DNA of 64,000 bases, from contig CM042089.1 in NCBI GenBank assembly GCA_023512835.1, forward strand, positions 13,407,759-13,471,758, read 5' to 3'. This DNA comes from Taxillus chinensis. Lineage: Eukaryota > Streptophyta > Magnoliopsida > Santalales > Loranthaceae. How positions within the stretch are numbered: the first letter of the stretch is position 1; every line of letters starts with the position of its first letter. Of this stretch, positions 13,022 through 26,560 are shown piece by piece. The notes below the pieces were generated by a model. The model saw only the letters and a program-made list of their open reading frames with translations, did not search any database and was not told the origin of the DNA. A program made the translations under genes and the position numbers.

Positions 13022-15272
13022 TGTTGAAGTTTAGTTAAAAGTGTTTTAAATTCGGGAGCTAAATTATTAATTTAGTCATATAGTTAAAAATTTCATTAAG
13101 TTTATTATTTAAAAGTAATGTTACATATAAGTACATTGTGCAGGTAAATTGCGTAACATATTTTTATTTTCGTTGGATTAATTATTTTTTAAATTTTTTT
13201 TATTTCATACTAATCTAACAGTAGGAAAGATGATTTTGTGCGAATTACCTATACAATATACTTGCAAATAATTTTTTTTATTATTTAATGAGTAGGAAAT
13301 GGATGGCTAACTTAAAAATGAATGCTCTTTTTAATCAAACATGTTATAGTTCTATTCATTAATTAAAGAGAAATGAAATATGTAATTGGCTTATAGTATT
13401 GCAAGGAAATCATGACTGATATAGATAGTTATGATGTGAATGTTTAAGATTTGGTATGTGACTGATGTGGATAGTTATGATGTGAATGGTCATGGTTTGG
13501 TATGTTACAATGTCATCATGGTTATCCACTAGTTACGTAATCACTATATATATATAGCATTAATCTTAATTAAATCTTAATTTGACTTGGAAACAGAATT
13601 TCACTCTTTAAGAAGTGCAATGAACGCATTTCTTGGGTGGCCAATAGCCAATAGCTTCCCGAAGTGATTCAATCGCCGTGTTCTACTTGTTCGATACCCA
13701 AATCCAGTGAGTCTTAGCACATGAGAACAATACTTATTATATATAAGTAATAAATTAAACAAATAAATAATTTTTTATTATATAATTATAAAAAATATTT
13801 ATTCATACTGTATTGCAATTGTATATATTATTTTTATAATTTTATGTATAAATTTTATATTATTGAATATATTGTATTTAATTTTATTTTAAAAAAAATA
13901 TTGAAACTATTATTTGGAAGTATATTACGTAATAAAATATTTTGGTAAAAATATCCAATAAATTATCATGTTTGGTATTTTACACTTCTATAAGTCGTGG
14001 TCTGTGCGGCATTTTGGATTGTCTAATCTACTAAATACGGCCCAACTACAATATTAAAAAAATATTATTAGAAGTTTAATTTTACACGGCAGATGCATCT
14101 AACTAGGGGCTGTCGAGTACGGCAGAGGTTTAAACTCGTTCGAATTGAATCAAATGTGAGCTTAAGCAATGATATTCATGAACTGTATATAAATATTATT
14201 ATATTATTTGTGAAGGTTCATTCATGAATTTCTTAATAAAAGTATTTATGAACTTATTTACGAATAATCATTTATAAACTTATTCGTAAATGTTTATAAT
14301 TATAATTATAAAATTTTAGAAATTTATAAAAAGAATTTATATCATAAGCTTATTACAAAAAATATAATTAATTAATCATTCGGTAGTATTATTCTCATTT
14401 AATATCTTTAAATAATTACTATATAGAATTTATAAAAATATTATAATAATAGTAATAAATAAATAAATAACATATATTTTTATTTAATAATAATATAAAA
14501 GTATATATTTATTAAATTATATTTAATAAAAATATATTTATATTTCATAAATAACTTTTATACGTATTAATTAATTTATTAATTCTCCATTTAAAAATAA
14601 GTTTTTATAAAAATAAATTATTCATAAACACTTATTCAAAAAAATTTACGAATATGTACATCAATATAATAATAATAATAGTGTTCACGAACGAATAATA
14701 TTATTCCTTAAGAAATAAACATAAATAATTTTTTATTGAACCGAAAGTAAATTTATTCATAACGTTTAATTCATTTATGATTCTACATGTAATAAAAATT
14801 TTTATTAAATTGGGTGACCCGCATCATAACATGCACATACGGCGGATTAAATTGCGTGCTCCCCTCTCCTCTTTTCCTCCCTCAAACACACACACATATG
14901 TGATAAAATATAAACGTGTATATACTTTTTATTTATTATAACTCCACAGTCTCCACTACAGTGAATTGCTTCAGAATTCAGATAATTGAAACTTATATTT
15001 GAACTGTGTAGCATGTATGATTTAATTAATAACTCAGATTAATCGTGCACAAATTAAGAATAATACATAAATTTACTGTGTATCATAACTATATATGTAT
15101 ATATAGAAAGAGAGAGACCAAGGCTGATATATACAAAAAAAGTAAAACAATGAGGGTGAATGAGATCACAACTTTTATTTACCTATTTATTTGCTATAAT
15201 ACCTTAAATACTATAATTAAATAAAAATACCATCTGAGTTGTTCGATAATATAATTATAATTGTAATCATTG

Positions 15273-15325
<53 letters not shown>

Positions 15326-15898
15326 CTCATATATATATATAATATAAAAATGTATGATGCAATAAATTAAATAAATTTTCATTATAGTTAGGATCGAAAG
15401 AATTTATATGCAAGCTCCAGGTTTGTTTGTGTATATTATGCCATTGGCTCGGTGATTTGTTGAGGTACACTTATAATTTAGTTAGAGCTAATAAAATGTG
15501 AAAAATGTGCGCAAAAGTACTTGTACGTATACTCGTCAGGATTAAATTGTGAAATTTTTCACGCAGAACAACATCAATAAAGAACCGCTAGTACATATGG
15601 ACGCTGCAACACATGCATATACATGTGGGGGTTTTATAATGTCCTGTCACCTGGGCAGCCCTTGTGTTATTATGAATGAAATAAAAGCCCACATGCCGCC
15701 ACTCTCTCTCCCACTCTGTCTCTTCTACCTCATAATTTCCAAGTACACATCAACAGTTGCGCAGGAAAAATTAGCAAGGCAAAAGGCTAGTTGGATCTAT
15801 TAATTAATTAGGGTACTATTTAGGTAAATAGTAAAATTTCAAAATCGTATTCCGTTCACGTGTAGGGGACGCTGGGTATCCTGTCCTATAGCGGGATT
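13022..15898. other. AT-rich intergenic sequence
   Basis: Very AT-rich. From about 14140 to 14800 short stretches such as TTTACGAATAATCATTTAT recur in both orientations, as in a decayed MITE, but I could not fix its ends. A long (TA)n tract occupies 15278-15320. No gene supported; the frame at 15549-15803 has no recognisable motif. Confidence 0.5.
15278..15320. repeat. (TA)n microsatellite
   Basis: More than 20 TA units, followed by a shorter TA run near 15332-15342. Confidence 0.9.
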
Positions 15899-16457
15899 TA
15901 GGGGTGTGCATCTACCAGCCCACTCGCTCTATCTGCCTGATCTGACCCGAACCTACACGTTACCTGCAAATAAAATTTATTTTATGGTGGGTTGGGTTGG
16001 TTAGCGGGTGTGAATGCTCAAACCCGTTATTAATCCGACCTGCCGCACTCCATTATAAAAATAAAGTAAACATTATCATTTATCTATTAGACACTAGTTT
16101 ATTGTCGTCTTTTTCATTGTGAGAGGTGAGAATTATGCAATGTGACGTCTATAATTGTGAGTTTGTGATGTTGCGATTTATAAATTTCGTATCTTTCCTC
16201 ATTTGTAATTATAAATACATAGTAAATAAAATAATATACTTTTGATTATAATTATTTTATATTTTATGCGTTTGGTTTTTTTTAATGAATGTCGTTTAAT
16301 TATATACTTGTAAATGACAGTTGGCACCCCCTCAACCTGTCATACCCGCCGGTTAGTACCCGCTAAAAATTTGATAAATCTACAAATTATTGAGGTTGGC
16401 GGGTCGATTGATGATTTAGTTTTTTACCCGACCCCACCCGACCCATACACACCCCTA
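15899..16457. mobile_element. hAT-like MITE with TAGGGGTGTG termini
   Basis: The left end TAGGGGTGTGCAT and right end ATACACACCCCTA are inverted repeats. Inside each end lie matching runs of ACCCGACC/GGTCGGGT type, as is common for plant hAT MITEs. No clear 8-bp duplication flanks it, so the exact ends or an intact insertion remain uncertain. It encodes nothing. Confidence 0.6.
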
Positions 16458-17940
16458 ATGCTAGGGTTAGCATGAGAGGCTATTTCCATTTGCTTCCCAC
16501 TATAAGCCTCTATTGTTTTCTCTTAAAACAAACTTGTCTTTTAGAGGCTCTATGAAGCAGTTGATATGGATGATTCAGATCCTATCGAGGCGGAATCAAT
16601 CTATTACCACTCCCACCCCCATTTAGGTGGCAAATCAAATTTTAAAATTATACATTGTTCTGTATGTATGCGAGACAAAATATTCTGTTTTTTAATGTGT
16701 CTGCGAATGAAATTTTATCCGCCCACATCTTACTATTATTTTTATTGGATTTGTTCATATGAATAATTTTAGCTTAAATCAAATTTTTACATCATTTTTA
16801 ATCAAAAAATTATCAAAAATAATTTAATTTTATAATAATAAATTTCATTCAAAAATATTAAAAATTATAACACATGTATCGTGTTTGAAAACAAAAACAT
16901 AAAATTCACTTCTTCTTTTTTTCTCAACTCACTATAAAATTATATATTAATTAAATTATCCATATATAATAATAATTTATTATTATCTTATTTATTATTA
17001 TATTCGAAGGGCATTTAAATTACTTCACGATAATTTGAAATTAACGAAAACATGAATACACTTATATAAGAGCACCGAGAGAGAGAGAGAGAGAGAGCGA
17101 GCGCGTGTTCTAATTTGTATCAGGACATAAAGTTTAAATATACACCTATCTATTTCTAAAATAATAGAGCTTTTCCCTCAAGCTTGTTCTTTATAAATTG
17201 GTGAAAAATTAAACTATCCAGCAATAAGGAATTATATATATAATTATATATTACATATTGTCAATGTGAATCCCCGCTGTACAATGTACATGCATGACAA
17301 GTACCTTCGCTGCTGTCATTTTTTTTTTAGATTATACTTTTGATTTGCAAATGACTTTTAGGGCCTCAATTATCAAAATAATAATCTTTTTTTTTCCTAG
17401 CCGAATAGTTTCAGATTTACGGTGTCAATTATAAAACTACGTACTTTCAAGCCTGTCTTCAACGCGTGTGAACTTAGTTTGTGTTGTAAAGGTTTTATAA
17501 TTATTCAAATCAAGAAATTAATACCCTACCAAAGCTTGCCTTGGCCAACGTCCACATATATTTATAAATAATAATAATAAAAGTTTGTATTGTCAAAATA
17601 GTACAACGTTTATATATACGCACATCTTGCATTACAATGATGATAAAATTGTTTTCCAAAAATTGAATAGTGAGTGAAAATATAGTTTTATATATTGACT
17701 TTTAGATTATAAACAGGACCAGAGATTGCTACAAATTTATGGTTTTCAGTTTCCGTATAATAAATATTTTATTTTTTTGAGCCAGAATGAACACACACAC
17801 ACACTCTAACTAAATAAATAAATGCCCACCTGCCACTTCCCACTTTAATTTCCCCCCCAAATCTACCGTCTCTCGCTTCCATCACACAAACAAAACAACA
17901 CAACACCCACCCTCGGATTCGTAGAATAATAATAAAAAAA
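16458..17940. other. Intergenic sequence upstream of the OVATE gene
   Basis: AT-rich with a (GA)n tract near 17079-17097 and a (CA)n tract near 17792-17805. The stretch just before the OVATE start (TAAATAAATAAATG near 17811) could hold the core promoter and 5' UTR. No other gene seen. Confidence 0.4.
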
Positions 17941-18564
17941 ATGTCTTCCAACGTAATCTGGAAGAACATCCACCTATGTTTCTCCAAATTCCGGCAGTGT
18001 CCACCGACAACTCCGCCGCCCCAGCTTCCTCCGCCGCCGCAAGATCACCGCCGTCGATCGCTCCGACCCAAGGAACACCACAACCGCAGCTCTACCATCG
18101 ACCACGCCTCAGACGACTCCACCTCCAAGTCCCTCGCCACCACCGACGACTTCCCCTCCACATCGGACGACTCCGAAAGCACGGACCCGCAGCCCCTGGC
18201 GGCCGACTTCTCCGCCGCGTTCGCCTCGCACCGCTTTTTCTTCTCCTCCCCGGGCCGCTCCAACTCCATCGTCGAGGAGTCGAAGCCGCCGCCGCCTCCG
18301 GGAGACAACGCCGTCGCCGTGCACACGCTATCGCCGGACCCGTACTCCGATTTCCGGCGGTCAATGCAGGAGATGGTGGAGTCGTGTGGGCGGCGCGTGG
18401 ACGTGAGGCGCGACTGGGACTACTTGCAGGAGCTTCTTGCCTGTTACCTCGCACTCAACCCCGAGCACACACACAAGTTCATCCTCGGAGCCTATGCTGA
18501 CCTCCTGGTCTACCTCGTATCCTCCTCCGACTCCGGTGATTCCCGCCGGCGCTCGGCTTCATAG
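17941..18564 (+). CDS. OFP: OVATE family protein (transcriptional repressor)
   Basis: A single intronless frame of 207 codons plus stop. The N-terminus MSSNVIWKNIHLCFSKF is typical of one subgroup of OFPs. Residues 20-130 are proline- and serine-rich, low-complexity and probably disordered. The OVATE domain occupies about residues 131-192, with DPYSDFRRSMQEMV, WDYLQELLACYLALN and the C-terminal helix HKFILGAYADLLVYL. Known OFPs are nuclear proteins that repress transcription, often by binding TALE homeodomain proteins, and that affect organ shape. The first ATG follows an A-rich leader and gives the family-typical N-terminus. Coding GC is far higher than the flanks. Several overlapping frames on both strands are composition artefacts. 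Which numbered OFP this is cannot be decided from sequence alone. Confidence 0.93.
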   Translation: MSSNVIWKNIHLCFSKFRQCPPTTPPPQLPPPPQDHRRRSLRPKEHHNRSSTIDHASDDSTSKSLATTDDFPSTSDDSESTDPQPLAADFSAAFASHRFFFSSPGRSNSIVEESKPPPPPGDNAVAVHTLSPDPYSDFRRSMQEMVESCGRRVDVRRDWDYLQELLACYLALNPEHTHKFILGAYADLLVYLVSSSDSGDSRRRSAS

Positions 18565-19026
18565 ACGTACGGTTAGTGCAAATGTACATAACCTGTATAT
18601 TTATTAATGATTGCATTTGCATTTGTTTTGTTTTTGAAGAGATTGTGAAAGGGTTGTGCTTTATTAATTAGATGGGCCTTCGGCTTTGCTTATTGCAGAT
18701 TAATTATTGTAATTTTAGTTCTCTGCTTTTCTTAATTAGTTGTGTTGCTTCAGCTGGTTTTGCTTTCGGTGTCTTTTAATTATTAATGAAATTGTGTTAT
18801 TATTAGTTATATATATAAATAAACAAACAAATTAATGTGTTCCTTTCAAAAGCATAAGTCAATCATCCCTAGCGTTTCATATTTAATTTTGTTTACAAAT
18901 ATTTATATTTGTAAACAAAATAGACTTTCTCATTTTCTATATTTATATTCCTTCCATTCCTAACTCATTGGGCTTATTTAAATCAATGGCAACCAATAGA
19001 CTTTGCCCGCCGGCGTCTTTTTTTTT

Positions 19027-19075
<49 letters not shown>

Positions 19076-19457
19076 TTCCCGGTAATGATGAATGTCAATT
19101 GTGGCGTCACCATGGAGCATTTGATTCTTGTTACAATATATTTTTCAAAGAAATATATTTTGTAATTCATTATTTTTTTCAAACTTCTTTAAAATCAAGA
19201 TTCGTGAAAAACATGTGTTATAAATTGTAAAGCTTTTGTTGAATCCACTTAGGATTAGGTTTTAGATCTAATGAATATAATTTTTGTAATTCTATATTGT
19301 ACATACAACATTATGACTCGGAAGAAAGTATTTTCCATGTTTTTCTGTTTTAACTTTATTTGAATGTATTCGAAAGTACTTTGTAACTCTAAGTAAGTTA
19401 CTATTTGAATCAAAACACACATTAGATTTGAGTTTAAAATATAATTTCTCACATATC

Positions 19458-19519
<62 letters not shown>

Positions 19520-20702
19520 TCCAAATTGGAAGTGTACACTAGAGATGGACTTGCACCTGCGAGCACCAATCATTACTGTAAAAATTAGTTAGCGTGTTGA
19601 AAACAAAGAAGGTACAAATACGTATATGGTTACGCCTCCTCCTCGTACTGTTCCAGCCTCCCAAGCAATAGCAGCCGTTAGTCAAAAGCTAGGGCTGCAT
19701 GCGTTTTGTTTTATCTCTCGTTTTTAAAATTATTTAATGCTAAATTGGGGAGAAGGTAGTGGGAAAATGGGAATCGGTGTAGAAATGGCACTTTTGTAAT
19801 TTACGTATTGAGTAGATTGTTTAGCTAATCGAGCAAAGATTGGGTAAGAAAGGGAAGGAAAGAAAGAAAAAACCTATCCATATTCCATCCATTTCACAAA
19901 TTTGCTCAATGATTATCACATTTTATTGAGTCTAATGATGAATATACATCTTGTCAATGCCGATTGCGAACATTTTATTGAGCCTTGAATGTATGTATGC
20001 TTTGTGTAACCTCAAACAGTTGAGATTATAGGAATCATAATTTTATATAATTAATTACAGTACCGATAGCTAGTATAATTAAATAAAACTGTAATATAAA
20101 TCATTTAGTTAAAATCAAAAGATCATTATATTCTATCATGATTGGGTGCTTATATTGTTAATAAAAGAGGTATGAGAGGTTAAGATAGCATTTAAATGGC
20201 GGTGCTAAATTATTTTGTTTAGGAATATATTTTTGGCCTGATTTTTAGATTTCTGGTTTACCATCGACACCAACAGTACATAAGAAAAGAGAGAGGAAAA
20301 GGACGTCGTTTTGGCTATAATCTTAAAATAATTGGGTAGGTAAATGCCAAATATGCCAATCGCAATCGCACGACTCGGACACAACAACAATGCCACGATG
20401 AACGTGCAGGCAGCCCCACCCTTTCACCAAATATAAAACATTTTAGGAAGTTGTTCGTGGTACAACCTGCCTAGTGCCTAGTTAACATTTTAGGATGTTT
20501 ATGGCGCGTTGGTTTCGTTTTCTTTTGTTTTGTTTTGCTTTTATGTAATAATCTTTTTTTGTGTAAAATACTTTATGTAAATAAAAAATAAATATACGTA
20601 TATACTTAAAATGTTAATTTATTTTAATAAATAATTGATAAAAATAATTAATCCCATGCAATTTAATTAGGATTCCAAGAGAAATATTTAATTACTGATA
20701 TG
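18565..20702. other. Intergenic sequence downstream of the OVATE gene
   Basis: Contains the OFP 3' UTR (no single clear poly(A) signal), a (CT)n tract at 19032-19070 and a long (TA)n tract at 19460-19516. No gene supported. Confidence 0.5.
19460..19516. repeat. (TA)n microsatellite
   Basis: Nearly 30 consecutive TA units. Confidence 0.9.
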
Positions 20703-20705
20703 TAA

Positions 20706-20917
20706 GGGCATATTTATTTTACTTATTTTTTATTTTCGTTTTAAAATATAATAGTTATTTTGAGATAAAAATATAAAACTAAAAATAATAAAATATTATT
20801 TTCAACCTTTAAGAGTTAAAAAGTAAAAATAAATTTTTGTTGTTTTCAGTTTTTTATTTTATCACATTTGAAAAATAATATTTGAAAATATAATAATTAC
20901 TCAAACTAAACATACCA
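20706..20917. mobile_element. Possible short MITE with TAA target
   Basis: A 212-bp AT-rich segment with ends GGGCATATTTATTTTA and ACTAAACATACCA that are imperfect inverted copies. TAA lies on both sides (20703-20705 and 20918-20920). Termini of the form GGGCATGTTTGG...CCAAACATGCCC are common in plant MITEs; these look decayed. Confidence 0.5.
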
Positions 20918-20920
20918 TAA

Positions 20921-23155
20921 GTCTTTCGTGCAAATAACAATGTTTTATTGGTCGGTAATTTAGTTAAGTCTTACTTATAATTTGGTTTGGTATCGGGAGC
21001 CATCCAAATTTTGGACTAAACGAATTAATTGGAATGAGAATCAAATGCTAATGTTTTGACATTTGAACCATGAATTAGAATCATCTACCGATACAATCCA
21101 ATAAAATTACGTCATTTTAATATTTTTTATATTAAAATTATGCTGTTTTGGTATGTAATTTTTTAAAAAACCATCAAAAAGGTTTGTTGTATTATACCTA
21201 TAATTACTGTAGAGGATATAAACTCTTTGAACCATACATGATGTTTTAATTTTTTTTACATATCAACTATCAACCGATGATATTAAAATACATCAACATT
21301 CTCTTAATCCGACCAAAAATCTTTATCGGTCAGGGAAAGACTTGCCCGGAAGGCATATGCATAACGACAGGATATCCGGTCAGGACAGCTCGCCGCCTGC
21401 GCATTGTGGGTAACGTGTTGTGAAATTGTGACCAAAGTCGTTTCATTAGTTTGGAAAGGCCTTCTCCTTGGTCGGGCAGGTCCAAACCTCACCATCTATT
21501 AATACTGACCTCCAAATGATCAGCGTGAGAAGTCAGAAGGCAAACAGTTCCAATAATGGACAACAAAAATGACAGGGTATGGGAGTGGTAAGCTAAGCCT
21601 TGTCAATCAACTGTTTGAGACGATGTAGCGTATACGTGGTCTCCGTCATCATTCATACATATCCATGTTCATTTTCTCTAGACTTCTCCATCGATCGAGA
21701 AGCATTGCATGTTCTTTTGGTTTCTTTTGGTTGGGTCTGTCCGTTGATGAGACCACTCACCAACCAGTGACAAAGGGGGCATTGTCACATCAAATGAGAG
21801 CGGTATACATATATTCCATTCACCAGTTGACCATGTGACCAGTCGACCCTGTCACTGGAAACAGTACACGTAGCCGTGCGCAAATTTCCCATTTTAATGC
21901 ATGCTGGTCTATCATGCAAATGCAATGTGTCATAGCGGCCGTGAAAGAGCAGGCGGTGCAAGTTGAAAGCCTATGTGCTCCATTTCTCGGGGCCTGCTTC
22001 CTTTACCCATTCATGGCAGAAATGATTGGACAAGCCCGTACACTCTGTTCCCCCCCTGTGCTGATTTGATGGATGTCTTTTAAGTTTTTTATTTTATTTT
22101 GTTGGGATAAAGAGTAAACAATTTAATTAATTAATAAAGCATTAAAGAACGAATTTCACAGGTGACGACTGACAACAACATGATCACCAGGAGACTGGAT
22201 AGAAGAACAAATATGGGTAAAGAAAAACAGGTAACATGATGCCCAAAAGCTATTTTTCAAAAAAAAAAAGAAGAAGAAGAAGAAGAAGAAGAAGAAGACA
22301 CGATGCACACAAACGAATAAGAAGATGACTAAGAATAATCAGTAATAACTAGATAGATTAATAGAAATGTTTACTTGGAATGAAATTTAATTTGGATAAC
22401 GGCGATGCAAACCCTTAACTAAACCCTTAATCTTGTGTAGCTCATTTACGTAATCAATACAAACGATTTATGCTGCAAAAGTCATCCCTTCTACGTGTAT
22501 TATATTATCACAATGAAACATATAACACACTTAACTAATGTATTGAAAGTAAACCATACAGTAGCATTCAAAAAATAAAATAAAATAAATCGGAGCCGTC
22601 GGCTTCATGCCCCAATGTCTACGTACACATAAGCTCAATATAAAATACAGAAATCGCCGAGGCTTCACTCAAATGGAATCCATTTATGCTGCATAAGTCA
22701 TCCCCATCTAATTATTACCTTAGGCATTCTGAAAGTCAACGTCATTGTTCTAGCTTTTGAGACTTTACTATATATTAGTTACATTATTATTAATTTGTTG
22801 TTTTGTTTTTCAAAAAATCATTTATGCAACTTATTAATCAGTGGGTTATATAGGATTTTTTAAAAAAAGTGAACTAAAAGAGATTAGTATCTTTTATGCA
22901 ACGTTAAATGAGTTTAAGATTTTGAATTGGTGTATAGTTATATCTTACAAGAAAATGTTTAGAAAAAGTAATGCCAAGTTTAGATGAATGAAAGATATGT
23001 TAATGTTTTAAGATATGTTAATGAGTGCAATTTGCAAGATATGTTAATGTTTTAATTATATTAAGATATGGTACTTTAGGACCAATTTTTTTTTCCCAAT
23101 CTTTAGATGAATGAAATGATCCTTTGTTATATTAAGTGATTAAACAACTTAACAA
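20921..23155. other. Intergenic sequence
   Basis: AT-rich with moderately GC-rich patches near 21300-22050 that have no open coding structure. A (GAA)n tract lies at 22268-22298. No gene supported. Confidence 0.45.
22268..22298 (+). repeat. (GAA)n microsatellite
   Basis: About ten AAG/GAA units following an A run. Confidence 0.9.
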
Positions 23156-23159
23156 CCAT

Positions 23160-24262
23160 AGATAAAGTCAACGGATATCGATATGCTTTATCCATAAAAC
23201 CATTTTAACTAGGACTTTTGTTATATAAACAAATAATCCTTTTGAAAAAACGTTCAATTTTCATTCCAAGGCAAAATTTGATGTGAGCTAAATCCTTCAT
23301 ATCAAATTAATTTTTTAGATAATTAAAAATTTTGTTAAGCTCTTTATGAGTTCCAACCAAGTTTAGATCATTGACATAAACTTCCACGATTACAAATTCA
23401 ATTCTTGTTTTCTTTATAAAGACACATGTACAAACATTATCATTTTTATAGCCCTCTTTAATAAATATTTGCTAAGGTGATTTTATCACGTGTGTTCAAA
23501 TCATTTAACCCATATAGGGTTCTTTGCAATTTAATTGAAAACATGGTTCTTAGACATGTATCATTTGCATTTAGTATTGGTACTTTAAGTCTTTCAGGAA
23601 TCTATATACATATTAAGTAAACCATATAGAAATGAAATTTTCAGGCACATCAAATATTCGTAATATATAGTCCAACTAATTAAGAATCTAAAAGTAATAG
23701 TCTTCATTTTGGGAGAATTTAATTTCCTCATAATCTATTCTTAGTCTTTGTGAGTAACTATGAACAACTTATGAAGTTATATACCTTGTAATTTTAGTAT
23801 TTTTACTTGCTTTTGAACAAAAAATCATTTATGTCCTATATAGATAACATTTTTAGGAGTTCAAATTAAATGTCAAAAAGCTTTTCATTTCTCTAAGGAA
23901 TTCAATTTCGATTATGTGGCTTCTTTCTACTTTGGCCAATCATTTTTATTTTGATACTTTTTAACTAATTGTGGTTCTGATCTTGTATAATATCAATAAT
24001 CATATTGAAGGAGAAAATGTCATTTACAACAACATTATTTCTTTCCCATAATTTGTAAAATAACATGTTATTTGTGAAAATATAAAATCCTTTGAGCAAT
24101 TGGTCGATCACGCTTTTGATGAATATTATTAATTAAATTCATCAGCAACATCAAATTGTGCTCAAGGACATCAACTTTTGTTGGAATATTTTCTATTGGG
24201 ATATATGATTTTATCACTTTATTTATGTCAACAAATACATCAGACATTTGGTTTGCAACTCA
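23160..24262 (-). pseudogene. Decayed Ty1/copia reverse transcriptase
   Basis: No long frame survives, but the minus strand translated in pieces gives the landmarks of a plant copia polyprotein in order. SYIPIENIP lies near 24210, NDWPK and LNSLEK near 23930, TFRFLIS near 23690, and KLQRTLYGLN near 23520. VIVEVYVNDLNLVGTHKE lies near 23345-23395, and FDMKDLAHIKFCLG plus DKAYRYPL follow near 23280 and 23175. The catalytic YVDD box reads YVND. Many stops and frameshifts show an old, dead insertion. LTRs were not identified. Confidence 0.8.
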
Positions 24263-24329
24263 TTAAAAATGAATAATTTTCTCATCTTTTGTGAACTCAT
24301 TAAAAATGAATAATTTTCTCATCTTTTGT
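24257..24329. repeat. Tandem duplication, 37-bp unit x2
   Basis: AACTCATTAAAAATGAATAA plus the following 17 bases occurs twice in direct succession. It abuts the upstream edge of the copia remnant. Confidence 0.85.
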
Positions 24330-26260
24330 CCCACGTTAATTACCAGGGGGGTCTAGGTGAGATAGAGTTGGTTTCAAACCATGAAATTATACTTTATGTT
24401 CTTAGAGCATGAATTTTTCTCATCCTAGACTTAAAAAAGTCTTTTTAATTAACAAAATAATAGTGTCTATAAAGTGTGTAGTAAATAAATTATCTGTTAA
24501 TATATAAAGGTACCTAATAGTATATGGTGAATTAAAACTATAACATAACATATTATCGATTACATTGAGACTTTCCAGGTGATACTATTTACCTAATGCA
24601 TTAGAAATCACTCATAAACTACTTGTGAACTTACTTTATCTAAACGATGTGTTTGGTACAAATAAAATTTTTGATTCCTTTTAAAAAACGGTGGGCCTAG
24701 ATGAATTTAAAATTATTTAATTTTATAATTTAATTTTCAAAATAGATAGGCTTTATGGATGTTTTTAAAAACCGTTTCTAAATGCTTTTTATTTTCAAAT
24801 CTAAAATCAATTTTGGAGGGAGACTCAAATATTTTTTAAAATATTTTTAGTTTCCTTTTTTTTATTACATGGGTCAACAATATTATATGTTTTAGAATTT
24901 TTATGGGGCCCAATTTAAAAACATACTATTTTTAAAACATATTCTTTTCCTACCAAATAAAAAATATTTTTAGATTATAATTTAACATAAATTTCAGCTG
25001 ATATAGAAATAAAAACTCATAATAAACATGTCCTAACATATAGAACATGAAACACTACATATAAATTCAATAAAACATATTGATGATTTCAAAAATAAGG
25101 CTAACAATGATAATCACAAGTAACAAAATAGTTATCTATCCACGTTAATAAATTAGGAAAAAAAGAACAGTTATAAAGTGTGCTTAATAAATAAAAGAAA
25201 GGTAAATGGAAAGAAGAAATAAACAAAAATGTAAAACAAAGCCTTTAGGATCGTTTTGTCTTTCCTTATGTCCTAAAACTTCAAAATTAACAATAAATTA
25301 ATATCATAGTTTTTAATTTTATATAAATAACAGATAATATATATAACATATATATATGTATGTGTTATGTGATAAAGTCAAATGTGTAGTAATCATTATA
25401 ATATATGTGAGATAGCAAAGTTAAACATATAATAATTAATATATTATATAAGGTGATAAAATTAACCATGTGATAATTAATATATTATACATAATACATA
25501 TACGAGATGACTCGGGAGAATTGACTAGAATCGATGCATAAGTAGGTCGGAACCATGATCACGTCAGCCTAGATCTAGAACCAACCCAAGACTTGTACAC
25601 AAACTAAGCCACATTGAATCATGGAGACATGGATCTAGACCCAACCTTAGATTTTTGACCGGATCATAAATGGACGGCTAACTAGCAGTGATCAAGATCT
25701 TAAACCCAATAGGAGAAGGAAGGTTGAATATGAGTGTAAAATGGATTGATTCGGTTCAGTTTGACACGAAGCGGACCTAACGCCTTGCTTGGTACCTATG
25801 GAAAATAGGTGAAAGTTGGAAAAAGGTATGGATTATTTATTTTTCTGGTGTTTGGATGGTATGGAATTGTTACAATAAACATGAAATATTGTCTTGATAT
25901 GTGTGAAATTCTTTCTCAAGTAAAATCACCATAAAAAGAGGCAGAAAATGCACAATACATGTGAATTTCCAAAACTGCTCATTCTAACAATAAAAAATCT
26001 TTGCAATCAAGGATATTATTAGTATTTCAAATAATATTTTTATTTTAATTAAATATTTAAATTATATTTTCTATCTCTTCTTCACTCTAGCCAAACAATT
26101 ATATTTTCTACCCATTTTTGTCCTGCATATTTTTTTTTCTATAATTTTTCACCTTAAATTCTTTTACCTCTTTTCTCTTAGAAGGGTAAATGAAAATTTT
26201 TAGAAACCAACAAAAGCTGGTCTGCGGGCCTACTTTTAGCTAGGACTTCTCAATATCAAT
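24330..26260. other. AT-rich intergenic sequence
   Basis: No gene. Around 25360-25500 a short motif, GTGATAAAGTTAA-like followed by TAATTAATATATTAT, is repeated about three times with divergence. Confidence 0.45.
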
Positions 26261-26289
26261 AAATTTAAATAAAAAAACTCATCACACCA

Positions 26290-26560
26290 CGGTCAAGAGA
26301 GATGAGAGAGCATGACATGACACGTGAGCGAGGTCCCAAAGTTCGGCCGCCTGAAACCCTCTCTCTCCCCCCATCCCTCTGTCTTCTTCTTCCCCAAGTC
26401 CGGTCGGCAACTGCAAACACCGGAGGACCACCATGATCTAAGCCACATTGTGTGAGCGTGCGAGAGATAGCAGCCCAACGAGTTCCCTCAATCCGTCTCT
26501 CTCCACATCCCTCTGTTTTTTTTTTCCAAGTCCGATTACCTACACTGGAAGACCACCATT
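26290..26560. repeat. Two diverged direct repeats, GC-rich
   Basis: A block containing CATCCCTCTGTCTTCTTCTT, then CAAGTCCGGTCGG and GGAGGACCACCATGA, recurs about 140 bp later as CATCCCTCTGTTTTTTTTTT, CAAGTCCGATTACC and GGAAGACCACCATTGA. The open frames across it (26265-26567 minus, 26600-26815 plus) show no domain I recognise. It may be a remnant of a mobile element or captured sequence. Confidence 0.5.

Noticed and set aside
18045..18500. Several long frames overlapping the OVATE gene on both strands
   Set aside because: They follow from the high GC content of that exon. Only the frame at 17941-18564 has a known domain.
24640..25035. Possible MITE with ACGATGTGTTTGGTAC / AACATGTCCTAAC ends
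   Set aside because: The inverted similarity is weak and no matching target duplication could be found.
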